DNA from: Mactra quadrangularis
Lineage: Eukaryota; Mollusca; Bivalvia; Venerida; Mactridae
Length of the DNA stretch: 64,000 nt
NCBI GenBank assembly: GCA_025267735.1
Contig: CM046296.1
Location: 21,230,464 to 21,294,463 of the forward strand
Reading direction: 5' to 3'
Shown: positions 60,378 to 64,000 of the stretch, in pieces
How positions within the stretch are numbered: position 1 is the first letter of the stretch
Layout of the letters: every line of letters starts with the position of its first letter
Program-made: the position numbers and the translations under genes
The notes under the pieces: model-generated
Told to the model about the DNA's origin: nothing
The model's database searches: none
The model's input: only the letters and a program-made list of their open reading frames with translations

Positions 60378-62650
60378 CGATGAAAAAAGTATGTCATAGA
60401 TTTCTGTGATTAGAAGTAAATTTAACTTCGCCAGATTTTAAAGGGTTTTTTTTAATATACATTGTATATGTCTTTTCTACCTATAGCGAGGTGCATCGTC
60501 GTGTTAATAGATAAGTCCCATACATATTCTGGAATTTAAATTGTTACGAACCCGGCTGTAAAATATGATGTCATCCGTCTTTATAGGTTGTTTTAGGTCA
60601 TCTTAATGAAAATAACTTTTTTGAAGATATTCAGTATCAAAGTATAAGAGTACAGTCGGTATGGCGATTGTTATATTCTTTTTTGAATTTTGCACCATTA
60701 GTGGATTATTAATTCCTATGTAAAACTCATTTTCGTTGTAAAATGGGCAGTATACCGCTCGTACTACAACTTACTCCATTATATGCCTATATTTATAGGT
60801 AAAGTATTTTTTTACTATATATTTGTGAACTGAGATAAAATGAAAATTTCACGTAAAAACATAGAAATAGATAATATTTTTTTATTCTTTACTTCAAACT
60901 GTCCGTAAACATAAGCATTTTACATTTTTTTATCCTGAACGTTTATCATAGCGTGATACTACCATATACATGTTGCTAAAACTATGTATTTTCTATGTAG
61001 AATCAGCATTGAAATTGTCAGTTTCTCAAAGAAGAAAACAGCACGGTTGATGCAGTCTGAAACATTTATTCGGCTAGAATAGTTAACTTGCAAAATTATT
61101 ATTGACCATTCTGTTCGTACACATTTAGCTACAGAGAATGAGTGCATTTCCTCATATTTCTGCATCATCTGACTATTACTTGTATGGTTTGTACTATATA
61201 GCAAATCTTAAAATGGTAAATACGTTCAGAATGGTTATGCCCTGATAAGTAAAAGTAATTAAGTATAAATAGTACCGCTATAAATACTATATTAATAGTA
61301 TATTAATTGTACATATAGTAGTAATTAACTCGGTAATAAACTTTACTTTGACTATGGGATGAACCATAAGTTATACTCATATAGTCATGGACGGACAGGT
61401 GCGTCTCTTACCAATTACGTATAGTAAGGAATGAGCACAACTTATAATTGTTTCCAACGAGGGAATGACTCCCAAAATATTATTTATTCTTACTTTTAAC
61501 CGTTTGTAAAAGAATTGAAACCCCTTGGGGTAGAGACCCCTCAATCTCTTCTGAAGCCGCCGTTGACACATTCTTGATTAAGACACCAACTTATTACCAG
61601 TGTGTTATAGTTTAGTCTACTAGTGAGAAATACTTAACCTGTGAATACGTGTATTCAATAGCTCCTAGTTTTATGGACCTTTCAATGACCTATTCTATTA
61701 TAATATTTAACAAATGTTTACTGTAACATTTTGTCCCACAAACAAGCTGTTTACTATAGAACGTATTGTTATGTTTGTGGTCAAATGAATTGCCATAATT
61801 AAAAGGTCAGACAGGGAATGGTCAGCTTGATAATCATCCTGTTTCTCATGATTGTATTTAATCACTTTGAAACAATAGCAGCATTACATCTAGTCTTGTT
61901 CTTTTTAACCTTTAAACTTAATGTGAATCCAGTGGCAGAGGTTATAAAGTATTTGAGCGTTCTTCATTCTTAATCCAAGATAACTATTCATATCATTATA
62001 AAGATAAATGCAAATCTTCTACTAATTTCATATTTTCTTGTTGAAGTCAAACTTGGCTTGATTACAGTGATAGAAAAACTTGTCCGTCGACTTTACTGTA
62101 ATTGTGAATGGTCTATTCTTATTATCTTATACCAGAGCCTGACTTAGGCGTTGTTGATATCTTTATACGATGTTTATCAATACTTTTTGCTGTTATTTAC
62201 TGAGACAAGCTGACCATACTGCTTTTTCTGGGCTCTGTACTTTCGTTACAAGAACCAACTTAGCATTGCTAAATGAGCCAAACGCTTCAGACTCAGTAAT
62301 ATACCATTTTACTCAGAAAGTTGTAACTGATGGATCCCTCATATGTTCGAAGGTTATATTGTAGTCAGCAAAATGGCTTCATTCATGCATCAAGTGAGTT
62401 ATTTCTTGCTCAAATACAACTCAGGAATCGATGTTTCACCCTTTGTTACAGTTTAAAAAGGTACAGTGTAATATAAAAAATCTGAACAAAGTTTAAACCC
62501 AAAATGTTATGATTTTTTCAAGTTCTAAATTTCAAAGTTTTTATTTTGCATATGGATTAAAATTCAGAAATTCTGAAAGTTCTCATAGTTCGGATTTCTT
62601 AGGTTACACTGCAACTATATTCGAGTCAGAACAACAATGTTTTAGTATCA
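60378..62650. other. Intergenic DNA, nothing recognised
   Basis: No exon or repeat end pairs were found. The minus-strand frame 61377-61571 and plus-strand frames 62170-62364 and 62509-62751 lack recognisable motifs. The right part probably holds the end of the Meis 3' UTR. Confidence 0.5.
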
Positions 62651-62653
62651 ATT

Positions 62654-62659
62654 TTTATT
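62654..62659 (-). terminator. Candidate poly(A) signal of the Meis gene
   Basis: AATAAA on the minus strand, about 345 nt after the stop codon. Confidence 0.35.
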
Positions 62660-63002
62660 CACAACTTACTTTAAGAACAATACAGTTATTTACAAAATGC
62701 ATTATAAAATATACACAAACAACCATACAATTACATATAAAAACAATATAATAATATTATCAAAATTAATTAGAATTTATGTAGTAAGCACTTCCTTATG
62801 ATATGATATGAACAATTCCGAACACAATTCTGGTTATACACAAAACACACTTCTCTGACACGTTGAGCACAATTCACAATGCTGTTATGGGGTAGAATTA
62901 TCCTTAATTCAATTTATATACGTAATATGATGAGCATTCCTATTTTAATCTCATACAAGAAATGATATGATTCACACTCTGATGATTTTCATTAAAACAC
63001 TT

Positions 63003-63998
63003 TTACAGTTCCGTAGGTGGAATATTGTAGTAAGATGTACCCAGAGTAGGCTGGGAGTACACGTCACTTCCTGTGTAGCAAGGCATAGAGTTCATGATAT
63101 TATACCTTGTCAAAGACTGGTCCATATAGGTTGGGGTTGGGTAAGCAGATTTCATTGGGTCATATGCATCACTACTACTTAAGCTACTTGTATAATTAGC
63201 TTGCATATGAGAAACACCCGGATGTAACCCGCCATACACTGTTGGCAACGAACTAGCGCCCATAGTTACAGGAACACTCCCGGGAGGCACTTGATTAGAC
63301 AGTCTATGATTTCCAAGTTGGGGAATTGAGGTATGACTGTCGATTTGAGAAGATTGGTCGGGATAAAAACCACCCGTATGCGGTCCGGATCTATTAGTTT
63401 GGTCTATCATGGGCTGAACAATACGTCTTCGAGCATTAATGAACCAATTATTTACTTGAAGAATTGTAAGTCCAGTTTCAGCACCAAGCTGTTTCTTTTG
63501 GTCCTCAGACGGATAAGGATGCTGTAAATGTTGGAACAACCAAGCACGAAGAATATTTGTGGCAGTTTTAGAAAATATTCCTCGTTTCTTTTGACGCTTG
63601 GTGCCCTTACCTGCTGGCTTACCTGAGCCTTCGGTGTCACCCTCAGCCGTACTCCCCTCAGACCCTCGGCTGTTATCATCCCCATCAGAATCTCGCTCTC
63701 TTTTAATACCTTTAGTTTTTGTCGCTTTGGGTTCTTTCTTTACTGTAACTTGTGACTGTGTCTGTTGACGACTGGTTTCTGGCGTCTCTGTAGACTGTAC
63801 TGATGATACATCGTCGAGTTCTGTGAATTTCAGGGAACCAGCCGATGAGGGTCTGTGGTCGGAGCCGCTGTCGGTGTCATCTGCAGGATCAAAATTACTG
63901 TGTGAAAGTTTAGAGGAAGTATCATCGTCATCATCCGCTTGCGAATCAACATTTAAATCTGTTGGCATTTTGCCTTTTAAACATGTAATGTATCGGTC
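63003..63998 (-). CDS. Meis/homothorax TALE homeobox protein, 3' part, intronless in window
   Basis: The frame is open to the window edge; 331 residues are visible. It begins [15 protein letters not shown], the end of the Meis/PKNOX N-terminal domain that binds PBC (Pbx/Exd) partners, so the ATG at 63968 is internal. An acidic Ser-rich linker follows, then the TALE homeodomain (about 63405-63593): [19 protein letters not shown], the three-residue insertion [13 protein letters not shown], and the Meis-specific [11 protein letters not shown]. The ~130-residue C-terminus is Ser/Tyr/Pro-rich and ends YYNIPPTEL. Meis proteins act in the nucleus with Pbx and Hox factors. The homeodomain differs from the near-invariant animal Meis sequence at about ten positions, and no intron interrupts a region that is multi-exonic in canonical Meis genes. 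It is a Meis-class gene, not PKNOX/Prep; orthologue versus retro-derived paralogue is undecided. Confidence 0.92.
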   Translation of the reverse strand, partial: DRYITCLKGKMPTDLNVDSQADDDDDTSSKLSHSNFDPADDTDSGSDHRPSSAGSLKFTELDDVSSVQSTETPETSRQQTQSQVTVKKEPKATKTKGIKRERDSDGDDNSRGSEGSTAEGDTEGSGKPAGKGTKRQKKRGIFSKTATNILRAWLFQHLQHPYPSEDQKKQLGAETGLTILQVNNWFINARRRIVQPMIDQTNRSGPHTGGFYPDQSSQIDSHTSIPQLGNHRLSNQVPPGSVPVTMGASSLPTVYGGLHPGVSHMQANYTSSLSSSDAYDPMKSAYPTPTYMDQSLTRYNIMNSMPCYTGSDVYSQPTLGTSYYNIPPTEL

Positions 63999-64000
63999 AC

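Noticed and set aside
61377..61571. 64-codon minus-strand frame considered as a retroelement or ribosomal fragment
   Set aside because: No recognisable reverse-transcriptase or rRNA motif, and no supporting flanks.
1..64000. CRISPR arrays, operons, prokaryotic insertion sequences
   Set aside because: The 45-bp repeat is coding and has no unique spacers. Introns, SINEs and metazoan gene families show this is animal nuclear DNA.

Overview
The window is animal nuclear DNA. It is strongly AT-rich, genes are split by many GT-AG introns of 0.3-5.8 kb, and introns carry short inverted-repeat transposons and tRNA-derived SINEs. A ~245 bp dispersed element with TATACCCCCGC ends, present twice and nearly identical, together with AAGGGAGATAACT-like motifs, recalls bivalve or other molluscan genomes. 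That placement is inference; the species cannot be named.

Layout. (1) 1-8131: no confident exon. It is mostly transposon debris, including a 3.3 kb hAT-like insertion and a stack of four MITEs (6.8-8.06 kb). A weak candidate 5' exon lies near 4.0-4.12 kb. (2) 8132-45651, plus strand: one large gene of at least 42 exons, reconstructed from splice sites with consistent phase throughout. It encodes a ~1,960-residue coiled-coil protein that I cannot assign to a named family. Its 5' end is not found. Two 21-nt microexons (39137-39157 and 39634-39654) each encode exactly one heptad. (3) Inside the third intron, 10222-14198 is a ~4 kb open exon for an acidic protein with 18 tandem copies of a 15-residue repeat. 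It fits in frame after exon 2 (or exon 1), cannot be joined to exon 3, and carries an internal donor that fits exon 4. It may be an alternative giant or terminal exon, or a nested gene. (4) 45652-53001: the tail-to-tail interval between the coiled-coil gene and SNAPC3, with a 1 kb mariner-like element that has no intact transposase. (5) 53002-58622, minus strand: a complete nine-exon SNAPC3 gene (385 aa), the subunit of the snRNA-activating protein complex with the C-terminal zinc-binding region. (6) 58700-63002: a divergent small membrane-protein ORF of uncertain reality, two CpG-richer inverted-repeat elements, and unannotated DNA. (7) 63003-64000, minus strand: the 3' part of a Meis/homothorax TALE homeobox gene. 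It reads without an intron through the end of the Meis domain, the linker, the homeodomain and a long C-terminus, and runs off the window edge.

The three genes show no functional link: a structural coiled-coil protein, a basal snRNA transcription factor and a developmental homeobox regulator. The observations most worth testing are the giant repeat exon with its splice-phase logic, the heptad microexon pair, and the intronless, divergent Meis gene.
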